Under the pieces are notes generated by a model, which ran no database searches, was not told the origin of the DNA, and was given only the letters and a program-made list of their open reading frames with translations. Of a stretch of 64,000 bases of DNA, positions 23,381 through 31,346 are shown one piece after another. The translations under genes and the position numbers were made by a program. The DNA lies in contig NZ_CP022436.1 of NCBI RefSeq assembly GCF_002224285.1, forward strand, positions 3,286,001-3,350,000, read 5' to 3'. The DNA comes from Arthrobacter sp. YN (GTDB taxonomy: Bacteria; Actinomycetota; Actinomycetes; Actinomycetales; Micrococcaceae). Numbering within the stretch: the stretch's first letter is position 1; the number at the start of each line of letters is the position of its first letter.

Positions 23381-25045
23381 CTACATCCGTTCCGGCGCCG
23401 AGACGCCCAGCAGTTCGAGTCCGTTGGCAAGTACCTGGCTGGTGGCGTCATTGAGCCATAAGCGCGTGCGGTTGACGTCAAGGACGGGATCGTCACCCTG
23501 CGGCGACACGCGGCAGGCGTCGTACCAGCGGTGGTAGGCCCCGGCAATGACTTCAAGGTGGCGTGCCACGCGGTGTGGCTCGCGCAGCTCTGCAGCCTTG
23601 GCCACGATGGACGGGTAGCTGCCGAGGTAGGAAAGCAGCTCGTTTTCCGTGGCGTGGTCCAGGAGCGATGCGTCGAAGGCATCCACTCCATCAACCTGGC
23701 GCTCTACACCGGCTTCGGCAGCGTTGCGCGCCGTGCCCCGGGAACGGGCGTGGGCATACTGCACGTAAAACACCGGGTTCTCGTTGCTGTGCTTCTTCAG
23801 CAGTTCCGGGTCCAGTGTCAGGGGCGAGTCCGCCGGGAAGCGGGCCAGGGAGTAGCGGACGGCGTCCTTGCCGAGCCAGGAAATGAGGTCCTTGAGCTCG
23901 ATGATGTTGCCGGCACGCTTGGACAGCTTTGCGCCGTTTACCGACACCAGTTGGCCGATGAGGACCTCGATGTTGACCTCGGGATCATCGCCCGCGCAGG
24001 CCGCGATGGCCTTCAGGCGGTTGATGTATCCATGGTGGTCAGCACCAAGCAGGTAGATCTTCTCAGTAAACCCGCGGTCCTTCTTGGAAAGGTAGTAGGC
24101 AGCGTCCGCGGCGAAGTAGGTCGGTTCGCCATTGGCACGGATCATGACGCGGTCTTTGTCGTCACCGAAGTCGGTGGTGCGCAGCCAAACGGCACCGCCG
24201 TCGTCGAAGACGTGGCCCTGCTCGCGAAGACGGGCAACGGCGGACTCGATCGCACCGGCGTCGTGCAGTTCCTTCTCCGAGAAGAAGACGTCGAACTCTA
24301 CGCCGAAGTCCGCCAGGGTCGTCTTGATGTCCGCCATCTGTGCCTCATAGGCGGCGGAACGGATCACAGGGAGGGCGGCCTCGTCCGTCAGTTCCCGGAT
24401 GCCGGGGTGTGCGTTGAGGACTTCGTCGCCGAGTTCTCGGATGTACTCACCCGGGTAGCCACCCTCAGGGACGCCGCGGCCGTGCAGGCGGGAAAGGACA
24501 GAGTTGGCGAAGACATTCATCTGCGAGCCGGCGTCGTTGATGTAGTACTCAGCGGTGACGTTTGCACCGGAGGCGCGCAGGACCCGGGCAATCGCATCCC
24601 CCAGTGCTGCCCAACGGGTGTGCCCAATGTGCAACGGTCCGGTGGGGTTCGCGGACACGAATTCCATGTTAACCACGCGGCCCGCGAGCGCCTGGTTGGT
24701 TCCGTAGCTGGCGCCGGCCTCAACAATGGCCTTGGCGAGGGCACCGGCGGTGGCGGCATCCACGGTGATGTTCAGGAAGCCTGGACCAGCGATTTCGACC
24801 CCGGTAACACCGGGAATGCCCTGCAAGTGGTTGCTGAGGATGCCGGCGAATTCGCGCGGATTCATACCGGCCTGCTTGGAGAGTTGCAGGGCGATGTTGG
24901 TGGCCCAGTCTCCATGATCCCGGTTCTTGGGTCGCTCCACTCGCACGGAATCGGGCACGGCAGATTCCGTCAAGGTAATTTCGCCGGTAGAGACGGCGTC
25001 CTTAAGGCAGGCGGATATGGCAGCAGAGAGTTCTTCGGGAGTCAC
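23381..25045 (-). CDS. argS: Arginyl-tRNA synthetase
   Basis: Class I aminoacyl-tRNA synthetase, 554 residues. The ArgRS N-terminal tRNA D-loop domain is followed by the HIGH motif (NPTGPLHIGHTRWAALG), a KLSKRAGN variant of KMSKS, and a C-terminal anticodon-binding DALR domain containing VQYAHARSRG. It is the first gene of the minus-strand block and is divergent from the FMN lipoprotein operon. A tRNA-Arg lies 3 kb away. Confidence 0.97.
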   Translation of the reverse strand: MTPEELSAAISACLKDAVSTGEITLTESAVPDSVRVERPKNRDHGDWATNIALQLSKQAGMNPREFAGILSNHLQGIPGVTGVEIAGPGFLNITVDAATAGALAKAIVEAGASYGTNQALAGRVVNMEFVSANPTGPLHIGHTRWAALGDAIARVLRASGANVTAEYYINDAGSQMNVFANSVLSRLHGRGVPEGGYPGEYIRELGDEVLNAHPGIRELTDEAALPVIRSAAYEAQMADIKTTLADFGVEFDVFFSEKELHDAGAIESAVARLREQGHVFDDGGAVWLRTTDFGDDKDRVMIRANGEPTYFAADAAYYLSKKDRGFTEKIYLLGADHHGYINRLKAIAACAGDDPEVNIEVLIGQLVSVNGAKLSKRAGNIIELKDLISWLGKDAVRYSLARFPADSPLTLDPELLKKHSNENPVFYVQYAHARSRGTARNAAEAGVERQVDGVDAFDASLLDHATENELLSYLGSYPSIVAKAAELREPHRVARHLEVIAGAYHRWYDACRVSPQGDDPVLDVNRTRLWLNDATSQVLANGLELLGVSAPERM

Positions 25046-25262
25046 GCTTCTAGCCTACCGGGGGCCCGCAAAGTCGCGGAATTGGGGGTCGCTTATGTGG
25101 ACAATCCGGTCACAGCCTGCACACAGGAACGACTCGCGGGTGGCACAGGCTGAACCATTACGCTGAATTCAACGTTGTGAAGGCGTAGGAGGTGGCCTCG
25201 TCCGTCATCCCGCGAGTACCAGTCCCATGACCATTTCTTGTCCAGTTGAAACGAGCAGAACC

Positions 25263-25754
25263 ATGACTACGCCACTCCGCAAGAGCATTTACGCCGGAAT
25301 TGCCGGCCTTTCCCTCATAGGTGCCGTGGCGGGCTGCGCGCCATCTGCGCAGTCCCCGTCCGCTGAATCCACGCCGGCTGCCGAGAATGGCGGCCAGGCC
25401 AGCACGTCCAGCCCCACTTCTTCCTCTACCGCGTCCGGCTCCACTGCCGCGGGCACCTCGGCATACAAGGACGGCACCTACAGCGCCGACGGCACGTACA
25501 CCTCTCCCAACGGCCAGGAGACCGTGGGCGTGGAATTGACGCTTGCCGGTGACACGGTGTCTGCGGTCAACATCACCACGCACCCTTCGAACCCCAACAC
25601 CAAAAAGTTCCAGGGCGAGTTCGCCAGCGGCATTTCGGCGCAGATTGTTGGCAAGAAGATCGATGAACTCAATGTCTCCAAGGTGGCTGGTTCCTCCTTA
25701 ACGTCCGGCGGGTTCAACGAAGCCGTGAAACAGATCAAGTCCCAGGCCAGGTAG
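25263..25754 (+). CDS. FMN-binding lipoprotein (putative flavinylated electron carrier)
   Basis: A 163-residue exported protein. Residues 1-24 are a lipoprotein signal with lipobox VAGC (Cys25). Residues 26-66 are a Ser/Thr/Ala-rich linker. Residues 67-163 form an FMN_bind domain (YKDGTYSADGTY, then VGVELTLAGDTVSAVNI). GSSLTSGG puts Thr147 where NqrC/RnfG-type proteins carry the covalently flavinylated threonine of the SGAT motif. The next gene encodes ApbE, the enzyme that attaches FMN to such threonines. I prefer ATG 25263 over 25227 because it gives a normal signal peptide. It should sit on the outer face of the membrane. Confidence 0.85.
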   Translation: MTTPLRKSIYAGIAGLSLIGAVAGCAPSAQSPSAESTPAAENGGQASTSSPTSSSTASGSTAAGTSAYKDGTYSADGTYTSPNGQETVGVELTLAGDTVSAVNITTHPSNPNTKKFQGEFASGISAQIVGKKIDELNVSKVAGSSLTSGGFNEAVKQIKSQAR

Positions 25755-25758
25755 CACC

Positions 25759-26631
25759 ATGCCGCGCGCGGACTGGAGCTCCTTCAGTTTTGACGGCATC
25801 GGGACGCACTGGGAGATTTCGACGCCGGAGGCACTGGGACCCGCGGTGCGGCACCAACTGCTGGAAACAGTCAGTGACTACGACACGACGTATTCGCGGT
25901 TCAGGCCGGACTCCCTGGTGTCCGGCCTGTCCCGCGGACCGGGCAGGATCACTTTGCCCGGGCATGCCGCAGCCCTTCATGACGTCTACGCCGCCCTGTA
26001 TCGGCTCAGCGGGGGCGCCATGACCCCACTCATCGGCAGCAGCCTGGAACGGCTTGGCTACGATCCCGGTTACACGCTGGCCCCCTCCGGGAATCCCCAG
26101 GCCCCGCCACGCTGGGAAGACGTCCTTGAGTGGACGGACACGGCCCTGACTGCCACCGAACCCGTGGTCCTGGACATTGGGGCCGCGGGAAAGGGGCAGC
26201 TGGTGGACCTGCTGGGCGGGGTCCTGCAGTCAACCGGCCATTCTGAATTTTTGGTTGATGGGAGCGGCGACATGCTCCATGCGGGCACCCATCCTGTGAT
26301 GGTCGCCTTGGAACATCCCTATGATCCCGGCCAGGCCATTGGCACTGTTGAACTGAACAATTCAGCACTCTGTGCCTCGGCGTCCAACCGGCGGGCCTGG
26401 GGCGATGGCCTGCACCACGTCCTGGATGGGACCACAGGCAGGCCCATCCACACCACGGTGGCTACGTGGACCATGGCTGCGAGCGCATTGGTGGCGGATG
26501 CGTTGGCCACTGCCCTGTTCATGCTTGAACCGGCCCAATTGCAGGATGATTTCGATTTCTCCTGGATCAAGGTGTCCTCCAGTGGTGCCGCCACGTATTC
26601 GCACCGTTTCGAGGGGAGACTGTTCACATGA
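25759..26631 (+). CDS. apbE: FAD:protein FMN transferase
   Basis: ApbE transfers FMN from FAD to Ser/Thr of target proteins. The 290-residue protein has the core motifs: a DTTYSRFRPDS substrate region, a GGAMTPLIGSSLERLGY loop, DIGAAGKGQLVD (Asp139 to Asp150) and VDGSGDMLHAG, then HHVLDGTTGRPI with the metal-binding aspartate. No signal peptide is seen, so the enzyme may be cytoplasmic or exported another way. It starts 4 bp after the lipoprotein gene and overlaps the next gene by 4 bp (ATGA), so it most likely modifies the lipoprotein next door. Confidence 0.92.
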   Translation: MPRADWSSFSFDGIGTHWEISTPEALGPAVRHQLLETVSDYDTTYSRFRPDSLVSGLSRGPGRITLPGHAAALHDVYAALYRLSGGAMTPLIGSSLERLGYDPGYTLAPSGNPQAPPRWEDVLEWTDTALTATEPVVLDIGAAGKGQLVDLLGGVLQSTGHSEFLVDGSGDMLHAGTHPVMVALEHPYDPGQAIGTVELNNSALCASASNRRAWGDGLHHVLDGTTGRPIHTTVATWTMAASALVADALATALFMLEPAQLQDDFDFSWIKVSSSGAATYSHRFEGRLFT

Positions 26632-28130
26632 TTGCCGCTAAGTCCCGCGTAGACACCTGGTTGGGCCGCTTCACGATGTACCGCTTGATTCTGTGGGTGC
26701 TGGGCGCGCTGGTGGCCTACAGCATGCTCCTCAACATTCTGGGCTGGCTGACGTTCGGCCTCCCGGAGATGCTGGTGCATCTGGCGCTCTGCCTGGCGGT
26801 GACATACGTGTCCAACCGGCTCCTGGCGTTGATCTTCCGCGTCAAGCCACATACGGAATCCTCCCTCATTACGGGATTGCTGCTCTATTTCCTGTTCTGG
26901 CCTGCCTTCGGAGTCACTGACATGACAGGCGTGGCCCTCGCCTGCGTGGTGGCCAGCGTCTCCAAATATGCGCTGGCCTTCCGTGGGCGGCACATCTTCA
27001 ATCCGGCCGCGGCCGGGGCGTTCGTCACTGGCCTGACCGGGTTGAACATCGCCACGTGGTGGGCTGCGACCCCCGCAATGCTCTGGCTCCTGGTTCCGGG
27101 TGTGCTGGTTGTTCTGTACCGCACGCGAAAAATGTTGATGGCCACGGTCTTCCTGGTGGTGGCTGCCGGCATCATCACGGTGGAGCTCCTGAGCCGCAGC
27201 ATGACGTTCGGACAGGCACTGTGGCAGTCCTTGGCGCAGAGGCCTCTGCTGTTTTTCGTAGGCTTCATGCTCTCGGAGCCGCTCACCCTCCCTCCCCGCC
27301 GCTGGCAGCAGTTGGCGCTTGCCGGTGTGGTGGGTGTTGTGTTTGCGGTTCCCTATAACTTCGGCTTTGTTGCCAACTCCCCCGAACTCGCGCTGTTGCT
27401 GGGTAACCTCCTGGCCTTCTTCCTGGGCCAACGGGGCGGGGTGGAGCTGACGTTCAAGGGTTCGCGTGCCCTGACTCCGGGCAGCACGGAGTTCAGGTTT
27501 GAGCCGCAGCGCCCGGTGCGCTTTGCTGCCGGCCAGTTCATGGAGCTCAACCTGCCGCACCGGGCTTCCGACGGCAAGGGCCGCCGGAGGGTCTTCAGCA
27601 TCACCAGCGCCCCGGGCGCTCCGGAAGTGACCTTTGGAGTTGGCACGGCCGAGCCGCTGTCCGCGGCAAAGAAGGCGCTGCTGGCTTTGAAGCCCGGCGA
27701 CAAGCTCTCCGCCACGGCCGTAGGCGGGGACTTTGTTCTACCGCGCGACGCCGGCAAACCGGTCCTGCTGATCGCTGCGGGCATCGGTATTACGCCTTTC
27801 CTCTCGCACCTGTCCGCTGACGGCGCGCCTCGCGACACCGTGGTGATGTACCTCGCCAAAGGCCGCGATGAGTTGGCCGGCGTGGAGCAGCTGGAAGCCT
27901 CCGGGGCCAAGGTGATTGCCCGGCTGGCGGACGGTTCGGCGCCCCCGGCGTTCATGGTCGACGCCGGTGCTGCCAGAATCGACGCGGAGCGCCTTAGGGA
28001 GCTGGTCCCTGACGTTGCGGATCGCGAAGTTTTCGTTTCCGGCTCACCAGCGAGCGTCGATTCGCTGCGTGCCGCTGCCCGCTCTGCGGGGGCGCGCCGT
28101 ATCCACGTCGATTCGTTCGCCGGGTACTGA
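26628..28130 (+). CDS. NqrB/RnfD-like membrane domain fused to FAD/NAD(P) reductase domain
   Basis: A 500-residue fusion. Residues 15-270 hold about eight or more membrane helices, with HIFNPAAAGAF (122-132) and FMLSEPLTLPP (213-223) as in NqrB/RnfD proteins. Residues 272-500 are a ferredoxin-NADP-reductase-like module: FAD-binding RVFSITS (321-327), NAD(P)-binding AAGIGITPF (383-391), and the C-terminal FAGY ending. No 2Fe-2S cysteine cluster is present. The layout suggests hydride transfer from cytoplasmic NAD(P)H to FAD and then across the membrane to the flavinylated lipoprotein. Function is inferred from domains and operon. Confidence 0.85.
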   Translation: MIAAKSRVDTWLGRFTMYRLILWVLGALVAYSMLLNILGWLTFGLPEMLVHLALCLAVTYVSNRLLALIFRVKPHTESSLITGLLLYFLFWPAFGVTDMTGVALACVVASVSKYALAFRGRHIFNPAAAGAFVTGLTGLNIATWWAATPAMLWLLVPGVLVVLYRTRKMLMATVFLVVAAGIITVELLSRSMTFGQALWQSLAQRPLLFFVGFMLSEPLTLPPRRWQQLALAGVVGVVFAVPYNFGFVANSPELALLLGNLLAFFLGQRGGVELTFKGSRALTPGSTEFRFEPQRPVRFAAGQFMELNLPHRASDGKGRRRVFSITSAPGAPEVTFGVGTAEPLSAAKKALLALKPGDKLSATAVGGDFVLPRDAGKPVLLIAAGIGITPFLSHLSADGAPRDTVVMYLAKGRDELAGVEQLEASGAKVIARLADGSAPPAFMVDAGAARIDAERLRELVPDVADREVFVSGSPASVDSLRAAARSAGARRIHVDSFAGY

Positions 28131-28252
28131 TGCGAAGGGCCGGTCCGGATGGTCCAAGGCAGGGATTACCGCCGGGGCGTCGGGTTTTCATTTGCGGCGC
28201 TGTGACTGCTAAGCTCTAGGACGTCCCACCGGCAACGGAGGGAACCCTGGAT

Positions 28253-28325
28253 GCCCTCGTAGCTCAGGGGATAGAGCGTCTGCCTCCGGAGCAGAAGGCC
28301 GTAGGTTCGAATCCTATCGAGGGCA
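28253..28325 (+). tRNA. tRNA-Arg (anticodon CCG)
   Basis: Full cloverleaf: acceptor GCCCTCG/CGAGGGC, D-arm GCTC/GAGC, anticodon stem TCTGC/GCAGA with loop CTCCGGA (anticodon CCG, reading CGG), T-arm GTAGG/CCTAT with TTCGAAT, and discriminator A. CCA is not encoded. A strong intrinsic terminator follows 5 bases later. Confidence 0.96.
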
Positions 28326-28330
28326 CAACG

Positions 28331-28364
28331 AATACCCCGCCAGTGAACTGGCGGGGTATTTTTG
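28331..28364 (+). terminator. Intrinsic terminator of tRNA-Arg
   Basis: A 13-bp perfect stem, AATACCCCGCCAG (28331-28343) with its complement at 28348-28360, around a TGAA loop, followed by TTTTTG. This is a classic rho-independent terminator. Confidence 0.95.
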
Positions 28365-28479
28365 TGTGCCGGTGCCGGCTATCAGTTCGGGGCTTGCCGG
28401 TCGTACACCGCAATATTGTCGGCAGCTGCTTTTAGGCTGAATCCAGTTGGTCTTTCCGATAGCCAAGGGGTTTGCCGTG

Positions 28480-29520
28480 ATGTGCTCGATCGTTCCTCCG
28501 TACATGCTTCGCAAGATTGCCGCCCAGAGCGAGCCACGGCTGCGCGCCGTGGCCAGGGCAGCCAAGGAGTCGCTGCTGCACATCAAGGACCTGCAGGCCA
28601 TCCGCACAGCACCCATCCCGGCGGCGCCGCCCAGTGCCCGCCAGGCAAAGCCGGGCCCGCCCAATCGGACCGTTTTCGATGCCGAATCTGCAGAGACCCT
28701 GCCCGGCCGTGTTGTCCGTAAGGAAGGCGCCGGGCCCGTTGGGGACGTGGCGGCCGATGAGGCCTACGACGGCCTTGGCAGCACACACCGTCTGTATGGG
28801 GAAATCTTCGGCAGGGACTCCATCGATGATGCGGGCCTCGCCCTCGATGCAACTGTCCACTACGGAAAGCTCTACGACAACGCCTTTTGGGACGGATCGC
28901 AAATGGTCTTTGGCGATGGCGACGGCCAGATCTTCCAGCGCTTCACCAAGTCCGTCAGTGTCATCGGCCACGAACTCGCCCACGGGGTGACCCAATACAC
29001 GGCCAACCTGGCCTACCGGAACCAGGCCGGTGCACTCAACGAGTCCATGTCTGACGTCTTCGGTGTCCTCGTGGAACAGTACCTGAAGCAGGAGTCTGCG
29101 TCGAAGGCCAGCTGGCTCATCGGTGAGGGTCTTTTCACGGACCAGGTCCAAGGCACTGCCCTGCGCTCCATGAAGGCACCGGGCACCGCTTACGACGACG
29201 ACGTGCTCGGCAAGGATCCCCAGCCGGACTCCATGGACACCTACGTGCGCACCAGCGCGGATAACGGTGGGGTGCACATTAATTCCGGCATCCCCAACAA
29301 GGCTTTCTACGTAGTGGCCTCGGAACTCGGTGGCAATGCGTGGGAGGCGCCCGGCCAGATCTGGTACGGGACGTTGACCAGCGGCTCCCTCCCCGCGACC
29401 TGCACCTTTGGAAAGTTTGCGAAGACCACCGTGGCTACCGCCGAGGAACTCTTCGGCTCAGGTTCCGCGGAGCATGACGCCGTCCTCAAGGCGTGGGAGA
29501 CTGTGAAGGTCAAGGTTTAG
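28480..29520 (+). CDS. Protealysin-like M4 metalloprotease
   Basis: A 346-residue thermolysin-family protease without a signal peptide. It begins with MCSIVPPYMLRKIA, matching the PPYLL box of the short protealysin-type propeptide. Zinc ligands are His164 and His168 in HELAHGVTQ and Glu188 in NESMSD; the catalytic histidine is in NGGVHINSGIPN. I chose ATG 28480, with AAGGGG upstream, because it starts at the PPY propeptide. Such enzymes lacking a Sec signal are intracellular or released by other means. The next gene resembles the emfourin inhibitor, a pairing known for protealysins. Confidence 0.92.
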   Translation: MCSIVPPYMLRKIAAQSEPRLRAVARAAKESLLHIKDLQAIRTAPIPAAPPSARQAKPGPPNRTVFDAESAETLPGRVVRKEGAGPVGDVAADEAYDGLGSTHRLYGEIFGRDSIDDAGLALDATVHYGKLYDNAFWDGSQMVFGDGDGQIFQRFTKSVSVIGHELAHGVTQYTANLAYRNQAGALNESMSDVFGVLVEQYLKQESASKASWLIGEGLFTDQVQGTALRSMKAPGTAYDDDVLGKDPQPDSMDTYVRTSADNGGVHINSGIPNKAFYVVASELGGNAWEAPGQIWYGTLTSGSLPATCTFGKFAKTTVATAEELFGSGSAEHDAVLKAWETVKVKV

Positions 29521-29598
29521 TCGGTTGGCGGACCGGGCAGCTTGGTGCGGTCCCGCTGGCTGACTGACGAGGAAACGTCGAACGAGAAGCAGCCGGCC

Positions 29599-29901
29599 AT
29601 GAGGATCACCGTCCAACGCAGTGGGGGAATTGCAGCGATGACGCGCGTCTGGAGCGTGGACGCAGTCTCCCCCGATGACAAGGAACGATGGGTTCCGATG
29701 GTTGAGGCTTGCCCTTGGGAGGAAGCCAAGAGCCAGTCACGGGCGGCCAACCAACCGGACAGGTTCATGTACTCCATCAGGGCAGGCCAACGCCGGGCCA
29801 CCCTCCCGGACCGCGCCGTCACCGGGCCTTGGCAGGAACTGGTGGAATGCGCCAAGGCCGAGGGCTCTGAGTCCCGCGGCCGCTTGGGAAGCCGACGCTG
29901 A
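29599..29901 (+). CDS. Emfourin-like M4 protease inhibitor
   Basis: A 100-residue cytoplasmic protein. The start MRITVQRSGGIAAMTRVWSV, the central DRFMYSI and the late TLPDRAVTGPWQELV follow the emfourin pattern: RSGG near the N-terminus, D-x-F-x-Y-x-I, and a proline-led segment before a C-terminal helix. Emfourin of Serratia inhibits protealysin and is encoded beside it. Here the gene is 78 bp after the protease stop. ATG 29599 begins at the family-typical residue; a TTG at 29542 is the alternative. The last 15 residues (Ser/Arg-rich) look disordered. Confidence 0.8.
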   Translation: MRITVQRSGGIAAMTRVWSVDAVSPDDKERWVPMVEACPWEEAKSQSRAANQPDRFMYSIRAGQRRATLPDRAVTGPWQELVECAKAEGSESRGRLGSRR

Positions 29902-29932
29902 AAGCCCGGGGTGCAGTGAACCCGGCGCGCCC

Positions 29933-30901
29933 TTAAACAGCCTCCGCCAACTGCCCACGGAACGCACGACGATAACTCTGCGGGCTGGTATCCAGCACCT
30001 TGGTGAAATGGTGGCGGAGCAGGACGGAATGTCCGAACCCCGCTTCCCTGGCAATTTCGTCGATGTTCAGCTCTGTGGTCTCCAAGAGCTCCTGGGCCCT
30101 GAGCACCCGCTGCGAATTCAGCCAGGCAGCAGGAGTAGTTCCCGTCTCTGCCCTGAAGCGGCGGGCGAAGGTCCTCGGCGACATGTGGAGGCGGGCCGCC
30201 AGCTCGTTCACGCTGTGTTCCTCGTCGAGGTGCTCAACCATCCACCGGAGGAGTTCCTCCATGGGCGCCGATCCGCAGCGCGGCATGGGCCGGTCGATGA
30301 ACTGGGCCTGGCCGCCATCGCGGTGCGGCGGAACCACCATGTCCCGGGCAATGGCAGCAGCTACGTTGGCTCCCAATTCGACGCGGACCAAGTGGAGGCA
30401 GGCATCGATCCCGGCCGCTGTGCCTGCGCTGGTAATGATGGTTCCGTCCTGCACATAGAGGACGTTCTCGTCCACGATGGCCCCGGGGTACCGGCTGGAC
30501 AGATCCTGTGAATAGTGCCAATGCGTGGTGCACCGCCGCCCTTCCAGCAATCCAGCACGGGCCAGCGCGTAGGCCCCGGAGCAGATGGACATCACCCATG
30601 CGCCCCGTGCGTGGGCGGCCCTCAGAGCCTCCATGACCGACTCGGGGATTTCCTGGTCCCGGCCGAAAGGCGCCATGATGACGAGGTCCGCATCGGCGGC
30701 AGCTTCCAAGCCCAGGTTGACGTGGAGGGACAGTCCGGACTTCATGCGGATATCCCCCGGCTCCGGCGCACATACCCGGAAGTCGAAGGCCGGGACTCCG
30801 GCGCCCCGATCCGATCTGTCGATCCCGAAAACTTCGAAAGCCGTGCCGAATTCGAAGATCGAGAAGTCGGGAACAACTATCACTGCCACTGATTTCAACA
30901 T
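29933..30901 (-). CDS. GlxA-family AraC-type transcriptional regulator
   Basis: A 322-residue regulator with an N-terminal DJ-1/PfpI-like domain (VAVIVVPDFSIFEFG; nucleophile-elbow-like SICSGAYALARAGLL near residue 110) and a C-terminal AraC DNA-binding domain. The latter has two helix-turn-helix units (SVNELAARLHMSPRTFARRF and IDEIAREAGFGHS). The family senses amines, arginine, carnitine and similar compounds. The neighbours do not show the target. It is convergent with the emfourin gene and divergent from the small membrane protein. Confidence 0.9.
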   Translation of the reverse strand: MLKSVAVIVVPDFSIFEFGTAFEVFGIDRSDRGAGVPAFDFRVCAPEPGDIRMKSGLSLHVNLGLEAAADADLVIMAPFGRDQEIPESVMEALRAAHARGAWVMSICSGAYALARAGLLEGRRCTTHWHYSQDLSSRYPGAIVDENVLYVQDGTIITSAGTAAGIDACLHLVRVELGANVAAAIARDMVVPPHRDGGQAQFIDRPMPRCGSAPMEELLRWMVEHLDEEHSVNELAARLHMSPRTFARRFRAETGTTPAAWLNSQRVLRAQELLETTELNIDEIAREAGFGHSVLLRHHFTKVLDTSPQSYRRAFRGQLAEAV

Positions 30902-30982
30902 ATCTCCAGTGTGGCAGAAAATTATCTAAATGGGGCATTTCTGCCACTGTTTCTTGACGTTCCACAGGAGCAGGCTGGAGAC

Positions 30983-31153
30983 ATGGAAATCTTCGGAATC
31001 ATCCTCTTCATCGTCCTCATCACCGCCGTCGCAGCCACTGTTTCAGCCCTGCTGAAGGATGGCCGCGGCCATAACCCGCCCATCCAGTCCAAGGAACCCT
31101 GGAGCGCTTTCGACGCTCCCAGCACCCCGTATTGGAACCCGCGCATCTACTAG
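30983..31153 (+). CDS. Small single-helix membrane protein
   Basis: A 56-residue protein: one hydrophobic helix (residues 2-22, MEIFGIILFIVLITAVAATV) followed by a polar tail rich in Pro and aromatic residues ending in PSTPYWNPRIY. CTGGAGAC stands in front of ATG 30983. I recognise no family. It is divergent from the GlxA-type gene and 193 bp upstream of the WYL regulator. The tail is presumably cytoplasmic if the N-terminus is outside. Confidence 0.65.
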   Translation: MEIFGIILFIVLITAVAATVSALLKDGRGHNPPIQSKEPWSAFDAPSTPYWNPRIY

Positions 31154-31346
31154 GACATGCCGGGCCACTGCACACCTTCGGAAAAACCAAGCCTGCCAGC
31201 CAACACCGGCAACCCAGATTGTCCACCCGACGCCCGCCCGTTCACGGAATTCTGCGCAGATTCCCCGAACGGCGGGCGTCCCTATGCCGGCCACCTGTGG
31301 CGGAACGGGCATCCATGCCGATGCCACATGGACTAGATTCACTTGC

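Noticed and set aside
23377..23694. 106-codon extension of lysA
   Set aside because: It lies wholly inside argS and has no similarity to LysA.
23531..25153. 540-residue open frame antisense to argS
   Set aside because: Antisense shadow of a certain tRNA synthetase.
26319..27560. 413-residue open frame antisense to the fusion reductase and apbE
   Set aside because: His/Gln/Arg-rich translation with no domain; opposite two overlapping genes with clear motifs.
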